From Chloroflexota bacterium (lineage in GTDB: Bacteria > Chloroflexota > Dehalococcoidia > SM23-28-2), in NCBI GenBank assembly GCA_030691665.1, contig JAUYDU010000112.1:1-6950 (forward strand): 6,950 bases of DNA. Reading direction: 5' to 3'. A model generated the notes under the pieces. It was not told the origin of the DNA. It did no database searches and worked only from the letters and a program-made list of their open reading frames with translations. Positions 1 to 5,791 of this stretch are shown piece after piece; positions within the stretch are counted from its first letter, which is position 1; each line of letters opens with the position of its first letter. The position numbers and the translations under genes are program-made.

Positions 1-2
1 GC

Positions 3-482
3 TGGCTCTATATCGCGACAGTCCTGGACGTGTTCTCGCGCAGGGTGGTCGGCTGGGCGGCGGGCCCACGCGCAAAGGCCGACCTGGTGGTGACCGCCCT
101 GGACATGGCTGTGTGGAATCGTCGGCCGGGGCAGGTCGTAAATCACCACTCCGCTCACGGCTCGCAGTACACGTCCGTGGCCTTCACCGAGCGGCTGGAA
201 GCAGCGGGGCTGAAGGGGTCGATGGGGACCGTGGGCGACGCTCTGGACAACGCAGCGGCTGAGAGCTTTTTCGCGACCTTGCAGTCAGAATTACTGGACC
301 GTGGCTACTGGCCGACCCGGCGGGCACTGACGACAGTGCTTTTCGACTTCATTGAGGGTTTCTACAACCGCAAGCGCCGGCATTCCGCGCTCGGGCAGCT
401 GAGCCCTGAGGAGTACGAGAGGAAGGTGGCCGCCTCACCGCTAACGACTCACCAGACGAACTCACCGGCAGTTGCCGGTTAG
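3..482 (+). CDS. IS3-family transposase (OrfB), C-terminal part, catalytic Asp replaced by Ala
   Basis: The frame is open from the first base of the window (first full codon at 3), so the gene is 5'-truncated by the window edge. The GTG at 30 is an internal valine in TVLDVFSRRVVGW, not a start. The protein is the rve integrase core of an IS3 OrfB, which catalyses strand cleavage and joining with a DDE triad. The first Asp is seen in TVLDVFSRR (codon 27-29) and the Glu in DNAAAESFF (codon 261-263). The C-terminal signature FIEGFYNRKRRHSALGQLSP is typical. The middle motif, normally HHSDxGSQYTS, reads HHSAHGSQYTS: codon 153-155 is GCT (Ala) where Asp (GAT/GAC) is expected, a one-base difference from GAT. 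If real, this should abolish catalysis. The TAG stop is at 480-482. Confidence 0.9.
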   Translation, partial: WLYIATVLDVFSRRVVGWAAGPRAKADLVVTALDMAVWNRRPGQVVNHHSAHGSQYTSVAFTERLEAAGLKGSMGTVGDALDNAAAESFFATLQSELLDRGYWPTRRALTTVLFDFIEGFYNRKRRHSALGQLSPEEYERKVAASPLTTHQTNSPAVAG

Positions 483-491
483 GCGTTTTGA

Positions 492-516
492 TGTCCACTC
501 AACCGGGCCAAGTCCA
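492..516 (+). repeat. Right terminal inverted repeat of the IS3-family element (putative)
   Basis: The segment begins TGTCCACTCAACCGGG and ends CAAGTCCA. It lies ten bases after the transposase stop codon. Read on the opposite strand it begins TGGACTTGGCCCGGTT, the kind of end found on many IS3-family elements. The matching left repeat is outside the window, so the exact length and boundary are inferred. Confidence 0.65.
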
Positions 517-554
517 GTGTAGTTTAAGAGAACCTCACGCCCACCCATCAGCGC

Positions 555-562
555 GAAAGGGG
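555..562 (+). promoter_or_regulatory. Ribosome binding site deciding the GTG start of the PucR gene
   Basis: The purine run GAAAGGGG ends seven bases before the GTG at 570. No in-frame ATG occurs until codon 36, which lies inside the conserved PucR domain, so this site supports the GTG start. In the 53 bases between the IS end and the gene I see no convincing -35/-10 pair; any promoter here is unclear. Confidence 0.6.
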
Positions 563-569
563 TGCAAAC

Positions 570-2285
570 GTGGCCATCACGGTCCGCAAGGCGCTTTCCC
601 TGGGAGGGCTGGCCAAGGCCAAACTTGTGGCGGGTAAGGCAGGGCTGGACCGCCCCATCCGGTGGGTGGACATCATGGAGGTCCCCGATGCGGCTGCCTG
701 GCTGCGTGGGGATGAACTCCTGCTCACCACAGTCTACGCCATCAAGGACCAGCTCGACGCCCAGCTGAGCCTCGTGCGCGAACTGCACCGTGTGGGTGCG
801 GCGGCCCTCGCCATTAAGCCTGGCAGGTTCATCTCGGCGATACCCAAAGAGGTGATCGTCCTCGCCAATGAACTGGGCTTCCCTGTCATTGAACTCGCTC
901 TGGACACCCCCTACGTCGATATCGTTACGCCGATCCTCAGGGCCATCCTGGACGAACGGTCTGACCAGTTGGCGGCTGCCCTCAGGATCCACAAGGACCT
1001 GACGGCGGTGCTACTCAGTGGAGGTGGCCTGCAGGCCCTAGCCGACACCCTAGCTGCTATTATTAGGCGCCCGGTATTTCTCAGGGACGCGGGGCTTTCC
1101 GTGGTGGCGGCGTCCAGCTGGGGGGCAAGCGACGACCTCAACCGCGTCAGGGCCCTCCAAGACTCCATCTCGTGCCCGGCGGTCCTGGACAGGCTCCGCG
1201 CCGGCGGGACCCTCGACGCCACGGTGCGCGAAGGAAAGCCAGTGCGGGTCCCCCCGTTCCCAGACCTGGATTCCGCCGGGCAGCTTATCATGCCGGTGTT
1301 CGCAGGGGGACAGATCCTCGGGCAGATCGTTGCGGTCGAGATGGGCGAGGGGTTTAGAGAGCAGGACAGCATTGCCCTCGAACACGCCGCTGCCATCGCA
1401 GGACTCGAGCTGATGCGGCTGCGCGCCGTGTACGAGGCCGAGGGCCGTCTGGCGCGGGACCTGTTCGAGGACATGCTGGCCGGCAAGATCGGCTCACCTT
1501 CTACTATCGAACACCGGGCGAGGTTCGTGGGCTGGGACCTGAGCAGTTCGTTCGTACCCATGGTCATTGACGTCGATGGGTTCGAGCAGTACTGCAGGGA
1601 CCGCCGCCTGGACGAACCCGCCATACAGGACCTGAAGCGCTGGCTGCTGCACGTGGTGACTCCAGAACTCACCAGTCTTGACCCCAAAGCTGTGATCGTC
1701 AACCGCTCCGATAGCATCACCGCTCTCCTGCACTTGAGCCAAGCCGACTCCAAGCAGCGGACCCTCGACGTGGCTACGAGTATCACCAGGCGAGTGGCGG
1801 CGTCCATTCCGGGCCTCACGGTCTCCGTGGGCATAGGTACTCACGCCTCGGACCTTGCGGACGTTGCGGAGAGCCACACCCGGGCCCAACAGGCAGTGCG
1901 AGCGGCGCGGGCGGCGAGGGGGTCTGGGTCTGTCCTCCACTACAATGACCTCGGCCTTTACCGCCTGCTCCTCCCCATGGCTGGCAGCAGGGACCTGCGT
2001 GAGTTCTGCCGCGACGCCCTGGAGCCTCTCCTGGCCAGCGACAGGGACGAAGGCACTGAGTACGTCAAGAGCCTCCGTTACTTCCTGGCGCACAACGGGA
2101 ACCTGAACGGGGCCGCCCGCGCCCTGTTCGTGCACCGCAATACCCTCCGTCATCGGCTCGAACGTATCGGCGCCCTACTCAAAGCGGACCTCAGCGACAA
2201 CGAGACCAGGCTGAGGCTGCAGTTGGCCTTAGCCGCGCTGGACTTCCTCCAACCTTTGTACGGGTTGCACAAGGGTCAAGGCTGA
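570..2285 (+). CDS. PucR-family transcriptional regulator
   Basis: This is a 571-residue cytoplasmic DNA-binding regulator. Residues about 8-125 match the PucR N-terminal domain, with the typical run VDIMEVPDAAAWLRGDELLL and later ELGFPVIELA. Residues about 145-285 look like a GAF-type sensory region. Residues about 295-450 resemble the CdaR/GGDEF-like domain. Residues about 495-560 form the PucR C-terminal helix-turn-helix, with the signature NLNGAARALFVHRNTLRHRLERI at about 511-533. Length and domain order fit the family. PucR proteins commonly activate purine, allantoin or other nitrogen-compound catabolic genes in response to a metabolite. Here the gene precedes, in the same direction, an OPT transporter and a putative catabolic cluster, so local control of that cluster is the natural inference. 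The effector is unknown. The GTG start is chosen from the ribosome binding site and the full N-terminal domain. Confidence 0.92.
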   Translation: MAITVRKALSLGGLAKAKLVAGKAGLDRPIRWVDIMEVPDAAAWLRGDELLLTTVYAIKDQLDAQLSLVRELHRVGAAALAIKPGRFISAIPKEVIVLANELGFPVIELALDTPYVDIVTPILRAILDERSDQLAAALRIHKDLTAVLLSGGGLQALADTLAAIIRRPVFLRDAGLSVVAASSWGASDDLNRVRALQDSISCPAVLDRLRAGGTLDATVREGKPVRVPPFPDLDSAGQLIMPVFAGGQILGQIVAVEMGEGFREQDSIALEHAAAIAGLELMRLRAVYEAEGRLARDLFEDMLAGKIGSPSTIEHRARFVGWDLSSSFVPMVIDVDGFEQYCRDRRLDEPAIQDLKRWLLHVVTPELTSLDPKAVIVNRSDSITALLHLSQADSKQRTLDVATSITRRVAASIPGLTVSVGIGTHASDLADVAESHTRAQQAVRAARAARGSGSVLHYNDLGLYRLLLPMAGSRDLREFCRDALEPLLASDRDEGTEYVKSLRYFLAHNGNLNGAARALFVHRNTLRHRLERIGALLKADLSDNETRLRLQLALAALDFLQPLYGLHKGQG

Positions 2286-2287
2286 TA

Positions 2288-2319
2288 ATGGGACACGTCG
2301 CCCATACAAACGTGCCCAT
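2288..2319. promoter_or_regulatory. Quasi-palindrome, candidate operator upstream of the transporter gene
   Basis: The arms ATGGGACACGT (2288-2298) and ACGTGCCCAT (2310-2319) pair over 10 bp with one bulged A (2293), separated by 11 bases. A second CCCAT at 2301-2305 can also pair with the left ATGGG. The site begins three bases after the PucR stop and ends nine bases before a -10-like TATGAT, so its right arm covers the expected -35 position. That placement fits a regulator binding site, possibly for the adjacent PucR protein. It could instead be an RNA hairpin, but no T-tract follows, so a simple terminator is less likely. The pairing is seen directly; the role is inferred. Confidence 0.45.
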
Positions 2320-2328
2320 TCCGTGACC

Positions 2329-2334
2329 TATGAT
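2329..2334 (+). promoter_or_regulatory. Candidate -10 box (TATGAT) of the transporter promoter
   Basis: TATGAT matches five of six positions of the sigma-70 -10 consensus and lies about 50 bases upstream of the transporter start. No TTGACA-like -35 exists at 16-18 bases upstream (the region reads about CATACAAACG). The promoter, if real, is weak alone and would fit an activator-dependent arrangement with the adjacent quasi-palindrome. Confidence 0.3.
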
Positions 2335-2367
2335 AGATGCTGTAGTTTTCTGGCCATTTAGGAAGTG

Positions 2368-2373
2368 AAAGGA
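2368..2373 (+). promoter_or_regulatory. Ribosome binding site for the GTG start of the OPT transporter
   Basis: AAAGGA lies ten bases before the GTG at 2384. The first in-frame ATG comes at codon 23, inside the first membrane segment, so this site supports the GTG start. Confidence 0.5.
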
Positions 2374-2383
2374 CTGGTTAAGC

Positions 2384-3955
2384 GTGTCCAAGGAACCCAG
2401 ACAGCACCCCCGGCTGTTGGAGCCGGCGACGCTGGTGACCTCGGCGTTGATGGCCGCCCTGTCCGCCGTCATCTGCATGCAGATCATCGGCAGGATCGGC
2501 GTCACCCCGAACACATCCATCATCGGTGCACTCATGGCCCTCATTATCGGCAAGCTTCTCTTCAAATCGTTTCGGAACCTAGACCGGCAGAACCTCGTGC
2601 AGACAGCCGCCTCGGGCGGCGGGTTCACCGCCGCAAACGCAGGCTTGCTGTCGGTGGCTATCGTGTTTGCCATGGGCCGGACCGACCTGGTCATCCCGAT
2701 GCTGGCAGGGGCGGCCATCGCAGTCATCCTAGACGTTTGGCTGGGCTACAAGATGTTCGATACGGCCCTCTTCCCAGCTGCCAACCCATGGCCCCCTGGC
2801 ATCGCTACCGCACGCGTGCTCGAGGCCGGTGACGAGGGTGGCCGCAAGGCCTGGCGCCTGGTCCAGGGCATCGCTGTGGGCGCCGTCGGCACCCACTTCA
2901 AACTGCCCATGGCCGGGATCGGCATCGCCTTTATCGCCAACATCTTCGCTATCACCGCTCTGGGTGTAGGCCTCTTGATCCGCGGCTACGCGCCGCAATG
3001 GTTCGGTCTCGACCTGGGCAAGACGTACTACCCGCAAGGCTTCATGATCGGTGCTGGCATAGTCCAGTTGGTCCAGGCCATCCTCATGCTCCTTAACCGC
3101 GGCCGGAAAGTGGCCGAAGAGGGCGAGGCAGCCACCGGAGGTACCGTTAGAATGGAACTGGGTGGCACGGAGCAGAGGAAGCAGTACGCCAAGCACTGGT
3201 TGTACTTCACCCTCGGCGCCGTGGCCGTGGCCGCCATTACGGGCATCTGGGCCCAGCTCGGCGTAGGTCAACTGGTGATGTGGATAATCTGGGCCGGCTT
3301 CTCAGCTTTCATCTCCTCGATCATCGTGGGCATGTGCGCCATGCACTCGGGCTGGTTTCCAGCTTTCGCCGTCACCGTCATCTTCCTCCTGGGCGGCATG
3401 GCCCTCGGCTTCCCAGCCGTTCCCTTGGCTTTCCTCACCGGCTACACGGCTTCCACAGGACCCATCTTCGCTGACCTTGGTTACGACCTGAAGACAGGTT
3501 GGCTCATCCGCGGGTCCGGTGCGGATTCCCAGTACGAACTCCAGGGCCGCAAGCAGCAGTTCTACGCAGAGATCCTCGGCGCGGCCGTCGGTATCTTGGT
3601 GGTGCTGGCCTTCTTCCAGATGCACTTCGACCAGAACATCATCCCGCCCATCAGCAAGGTGTTCGCCACCACCATCAAGGCGGGCGCGAACCCTGACGTC
3701 GTCCGTCACGTCATGTATGCCTTCCTCCCCGGCGCCATCCTGCAGTTCATCGGCGGACCGAGCCGCGCCATGGGCGTGCTGTTCGCCACGGGCCTGCTGA
3801 TCAACAGTCCCATCTACGGCATCGGCCTCCTTGGGGCAGTGGCTGTTAGGCTCGCTACCGGCACCAAGTGGATGGAAATCCGCGAGGCAGGCCTCATCGC
3901 CGGCGACGGCCTCTACGGGTTCGTGAACTCAGTCATCAGGGCGTTCTTCTCTTGA
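2384..3955 (+). CDS. OPT/YSL-family membrane transporter
   Basis: A 523-residue polytopic membrane protein of the oligopeptide transporter (OPT/YSL) superfamily, whose members import peptides, glutathione derivatives or metal-chelate complexes, usually with proton coupling. About 12-14 hydrophobic segments are visible, for example at residues 14-36, 44-62, 103-120, 176-200, 216-238, 272-292, 297-315, 325-345, 395-412 and 466-490. Family-like signatures are NLVQTAASGGG (70-80), FPAANPWPPGIATARVLEAG (130-149), DLKTGWLIRGS (368-378) and QQFYAEILGA (391-400). A charged loop at about 239-271 separates the two halves. There is no cleavable signal peptide. Its place between a PucR regulator and putative catabolic enzymes suggests that it imports their substrate. 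The substrate cannot be read from the sequence. A peptide, a cyclic dipeptide or hydantoin-like compound, or a metal chelate are all open. Family call confident, specificity unknown. Confidence 0.88.
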   Translation: MSKEPRQHPRLLEPATLVTSALMAALSAVICMQIIGRIGVTPNTSIIGALMALIIGKLLFKSFRNLDRQNLVQTAASGGGFTAANAGLLSVAIVFAMGRTDLVIPMLAGAAIAVILDVWLGYKMFDTALFPAANPWPPGIATARVLEAGDEGGRKAWRLVQGIAVGAVGTHFKLPMAGIGIAFIANIFAITALGVGLLIRGYAPQWFGLDLGKTYYPQGFMIGAGIVQLVQAILMLLNRGRKVAEEGEAATGGTVRMELGGTEQRKQYAKHWLYFTLGAVAVAAITGIWAQLGVGQLVMWIIWAGFSAFISSIIVGMCAMHSGWFPAFAVTVIFLLGGMALGFPAVPLAFLTGYTASTGPIFADLGYDLKTGWLIRGSGADSQYELQGRKQQFYAEILGAAVGILVVLAFFQMHFDQNIIPPISKVFATTIKAGANPDVVRHVMYAFLPGAILQFIGGPSRAMGVLFATGLLINSPIYGIGLLGAVAVRLATGTKWMEIREAGLIAGDGLYGFVNSVIRAFFS

Positions 3956-3967
3956 GGTAAGAGTTTG

Positions 3968-4004
3968 ACGAATCCACCCCTCTCTCCGGGAGGGGTGGAT
4001 TCGT
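3968..4004 (+). terminator. Perfect 15-bp stem-loop without U-tract (attenuator, weak terminator or mRNA processing site)
   Basis: The arms 3968-3982 (ACGAATCCACCCCTC) and 3990-4004 (GAGGGGTGGATTCGT) are perfectly complementary with a 7-base loop, which can tighten by one G-U and one C-G pair. It starts 13 bases after the transporter stop codon. The bases after it (ACCGGGTGC) contain no T run, so it is not a classical intrinsic terminator. It may stabilise the 3' end of the transporter message or reduce read-through into the enzyme genes. Confidence 0.6.
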
Positions 4005-4005
4005 A

Positions 4006-4022
4006 CCGGGTGCTTGTCCCGG
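4006..4022 (+). other. Second small stem-loop just before the racemase ribosome binding site
   Basis: CCGGG (4006-4010) pairs with CCCGG (4018-4022) around a 7-base loop. It begins one base after the large stem-loop and ends two bases before the purine-rich ribosome binding site. A role in translation of the downstream gene is possible, but a 5-bp GC stem in high-GC DNA can arise by chance. Confidence 0.3.
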
Positions 4023-4023
4023 G

Positions 4024-4033
4024 AAGGGGGGGG
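4024..4033 (+). promoter_or_regulatory. Ribosome binding site of the racemase gene with a run of eight G
   Basis: AA followed by eight consecutive G (4026-4033) lies five bases before the ATG at 4039. It can act as a Shine-Dalgarno site. Such a homopolymer is unusual and could vary in length by slippage, changing the spacing to the start codon. A nearby ATG at 4034 is in another frame. Confidence 0.5.
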
Positions 4034-4038
4034 ATGAC

Positions 4039-4701
4039 ATGGCTGCCATACCCATCGGACTGATCAGGGTTCTGACCACCTCCGACCGCGCCCTGCTTGA
4101 GTCCCACGGCAAGATGATCGAACAGGCGTACCCGACACTCGATATCACCAGTGTTTGTCTACCAGGACAGCCCCAGGGCGTCTTCGATGCGGAGTCGGAA
4201 GCAGAAGCTGCGGCCAAAGTACCCTTCGCGGCGCGAACCTTGCGGTCCTTGGGGGCCAGGGCCATCATCATCAGCTGCGCCGGGGATCCCGGGCTGGAAG
4301 GGGCTCAGGCAGAAGTCGATGTACCAGTCATCGGGGCTGGAGTGGCAGCCGCGGCAGTAGCGCTCACCTTCGGCCTCCCGGTCGGCGTGCTCAGTCTCAC
4401 GGCGGAAGTGCCGCCGCGCATGGCACGAATTCTGGGCAGCCACCTGTTGCACTCCCTTTGCCCCGCCAGCGTCCGCACCACTCTCGATTTCCTCACCCCG
4501 GAAGGCCGTGCCGTCACCCTTCAGGTCGGCAGGACCTTACGGGAGAGGGGCGCCGGCGTCATCTGCCTGGCATGTACGGGGATGTCCACCGCAGGCTTCG
4601 CGCCCGTCCTCAGGCGGGAACTGGGGGTTCCAGTGGTCGACCCGGTCCTGGCGGCGGGAGGCACCGCGCTGTTGAGACTGGCACTAGAGGGCTTGCGATG
4701 A
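4039..4701 (+). CDS. Asp/Glu/hydantoin racemase-family protein
   Basis: A 220-residue soluble protein with the two-cysteine architecture of the Asp/Glu/hydantoin racemase superfamily, which interconverts enantiomers by a cofactor-independent two-base mechanism. The first catalytic Cys is C80 in AIIISCAGDPGL, where the xCxxDPGL pattern is closest to hydantoin racemases. The second is C179 in GVICLACTGMS. VPVIGAG (95-101) and VPVVDPVLAAG (197-207) are typical substrate-pocket loops. The N-terminus IPIGLIRVLTTSDR and the length also recall AroM-like members, so the substrate is not settled: hydantoin, an amino-acid derivative or a related cyclic compound. The stop codon overlaps the start of the DUF917 gene in ATGA, indicating translational coupling and shared function. 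The ATG start is supported by the G-rich ribosome binding site. Confidence 0.82.
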   Translation: MAAIPIGLIRVLTTSDRALLESHGKMIEQAYPTLDITSVCLPGQPQGVFDAESEAEAAAKVPFAARTLRSLGARAIIISCAGDPGLEGAQAEVDVPVIGAGVAAAAVALTFGLPVGVLSLTAEVPPRMARILGSHLLHSLCPASVRTTLDFLTPEGRAVTLQVGRTLRERGAGVICLACTGMSTAGFAPVLRRELGVPVVDPVLAAGGTALLRLALEGLR

Positions 4702-5771
4702 ACAGAGTACTGACGCGTAACGACGTCGAGGCGGCGTGCCTGGGCGGAGCGGTTCTCGGCGGCGGAGGCGGGGGCTGGCGCAATGATGGGAGGCGTATGG
4801 GCGAACTGGCGGTGACCATGGGCACCCCTCGCCTCACCGGCTTGAGCGAGCTGGCGGACACTGACGTGGTCCTCACGGTCTCTGCCGTCGGGGCGCCCGC
4901 TGCCACCGACCGGTACCTGGAGCCTGTGGACTACCTCCGCGCCGTGCAGTTGCTCATGGAAGTGATGGACCTACGCCCGTCAGCCCTGATCACCAACGAG
5001 AACGGGGGCGCGGCCACCCTCAACGGCTGGCTGCAGGCGGCGTGTCTTGGCATCCCCGTGCTCGACGCCCCTTGCAACGGCCGGGCGCACCCTACGGGGA
5101 TCATGGGCTCTATGGGCCTCCACCTGGTACCCAGTTACGTCTCGGTCCAAACGGCTGTCGGTGGCGACACGCGCCTGGACAAACGGCTGGAGGTAGTAGC
5201 CCGCGGTGGGCTGGCCGCGGCATCCATGCTTGTCCGGCAGGCCGCAGTTCAAACAGGAGGCCTGGTGGCCGTCGCGAGGAACCCAGTGCAGGCTAGGTAC
5301 GTGCGGGAACATGGCGCCCCCGGGGCCATCAGTCAGGCCATCGGGCTCGGCCAGGCTATGCTCGACGCGCCTGCGGCCAAACGGACGCAGGCCGCTGCGG
5401 CTTTCCTCGGTGGGAAGGTGGTCGCTCGAGGGGTGGTCACGTCATTCGTCCTGGAGACCAGGGGCGGGTTCGACATAGGCCGCCTGGGCCTTTCCGGGGA
5501 CGGAGAGGCGTTCACCCTGACCTTCTGGAACGAGTACATGACGCTGGACGGACATAGCAGGCTGGCCACTTTCCCCGACCTCATAATGACCTTCGACCCT
5601 GAGGGGCTGCCCGTCACCAGCGCCGAATTGCGGGAGGGCCGCGAGGTTCAAGTGCTGACGGTACCAGCAAGCAGGCTCATCCTGGGGTCGGGCATGCGTG
5701 ACAAAGCCCTGTTCGTCGTGGCCGAAGAGGCTGTGGGCAAGACTATCATCCCCTACGCCTTTGCGGAGTAG
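4698..5771 (+). CDS. DUF917 family protein (S-methyl-thiohydantoin desulfurase-like)
   Basis: A 357-residue protein matching the DUF917 family throughout. The N-terminus has the glycine-rich loop LGGGGGGW (20-27), followed by ENGGAATLNGWLQAA (101-115) and GIPVLDAPCNGRAHP (118-132). The C-terminal part contains FWNEYMTLD (277-285), FPDLIMTFDPEGLPVTS (292-308) and the ending PYAFAE. Members are often neighbours of hydantoinase/oxoprolinase-type genes, and the family name in domain databases refers to S-methyl thiohydantoin desulfuration. I treat that activity as a family hint, not as shown here. In many relatives the middle motif reads about DADGMGRAFPE; here it is DAPCNGRAHP, suggesting a distinct subgroup. 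The start at 4698 is chosen because it overlaps the racemase stop as ATGA, with AGAGGG at 4686-4691 as ribosome binding site. The frame stays open upstream to 4155, but that stretch only shadows the racemase gene. Confidence 0.85.
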   Translation: MNRVLTRNDVEAACLGGAVLGGGGGGWRNDGRRMGELAVTMGTPRLTGLSELADTDVVLTVSAVGAPAATDRYLEPVDYLRAVQLLMEVMDLRPSALITNENGGAATLNGWLQAACLGIPVLDAPCNGRAHPTGIMGSMGLHLVPSYVSVQTAVGGDTRLDKRLEVVARGGLAAASMLVRQAAVQTGGLVAVARNPVQARYVREHGAPGAISQAIGLGQAMLDAPAAKRTQAAAAFLGGKVVARGVVTSFVLETRGGFDIGRLGLSGDGEAFTLTFWNEYMTLDGHSRLATFPDLIMTFDPEGLPVTSAELREGREVQVLTVPASRLILGSGMRDKALFVVAEEAVGKTIIPYAFAE

Positions 5772-5775
5772 CATC

Positions 5776-5783
5776 AAGGAGGG
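5776..5783 (+). promoter_or_regulatory. Strong Shine-Dalgarno site of the DUF1177 gene
   Basis: AAGGAGGG is a near-perfect Shine-Dalgarno sequence eight bases before the ATG at 5792. It begins four bases after the DUF917 stop codon. It suggests that this gene is translated at least as strongly as the coupled genes around it. Confidence 0.75.
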
Positions 5784-5791
5784 ACTGCACT

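Larger units (their letters stand above)
1..516 (+). mobile_element. IS3-family insertion sequence, right-hand part
   Basis: The left part of the element lies outside the window. What remains is the 3' portion of the transposase gene, ten bases after its stop codon, and a right terminal inverted repeat ending at about 516 in TCCA. IS3-family elements typically end in CA, and many begin with TGGACTTG, which is the reverse complement of the end seen here. The target duplication cannot be assessed because the left end is missing. The element sits 53 bases upstream of the PucR start codon, so it has either brought or replaced the upstream control region of that gene. Family assignment is confident; the exact right boundary is an inference. 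Confidence 0.85.

Noticed and set aside
30..32. GTG as the start of the transposase
   Set aside because: The frame is open to the window edge and the preceding residues WLYIATVLD are conserved transposase sequence including the first catalytic Asp.
911..1834. 307-codon open frame on the - strand inside the PucR gene
   Set aside because: Its composition (Ser/Arg/Ala-rich) is that of an antisense shadow, no family signature is seen, and the + strand gene is clearly PucR.
2284..2289. GATAAT with TTGCAC (2265-2270) as a promoter at the end of the PucR gene
   Set aside because: The spacing is only 13 bases, too short for a sigma-70 promoter; TATGAT at 2329 is better placed.
3965..3970. TTGACG resembling a -35 box before the racemase gene
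   Set aside because: No -10-like hexamer lies 16-18 bases downstream; that stretch is the GC-rich second arm of the stem-loop.
4155..4697. Upstream extension of the DUF917 frame, which would give a 538-residue protein
   Set aside because: It overlaps the whole racemase gene in another frame, its sequence is low-complexity Arg/Gly/Pro/Ser typical of high-GC shadow frames, and the ATG at 4698 has a ribosome binding site and begins exactly at the family's N-terminus.
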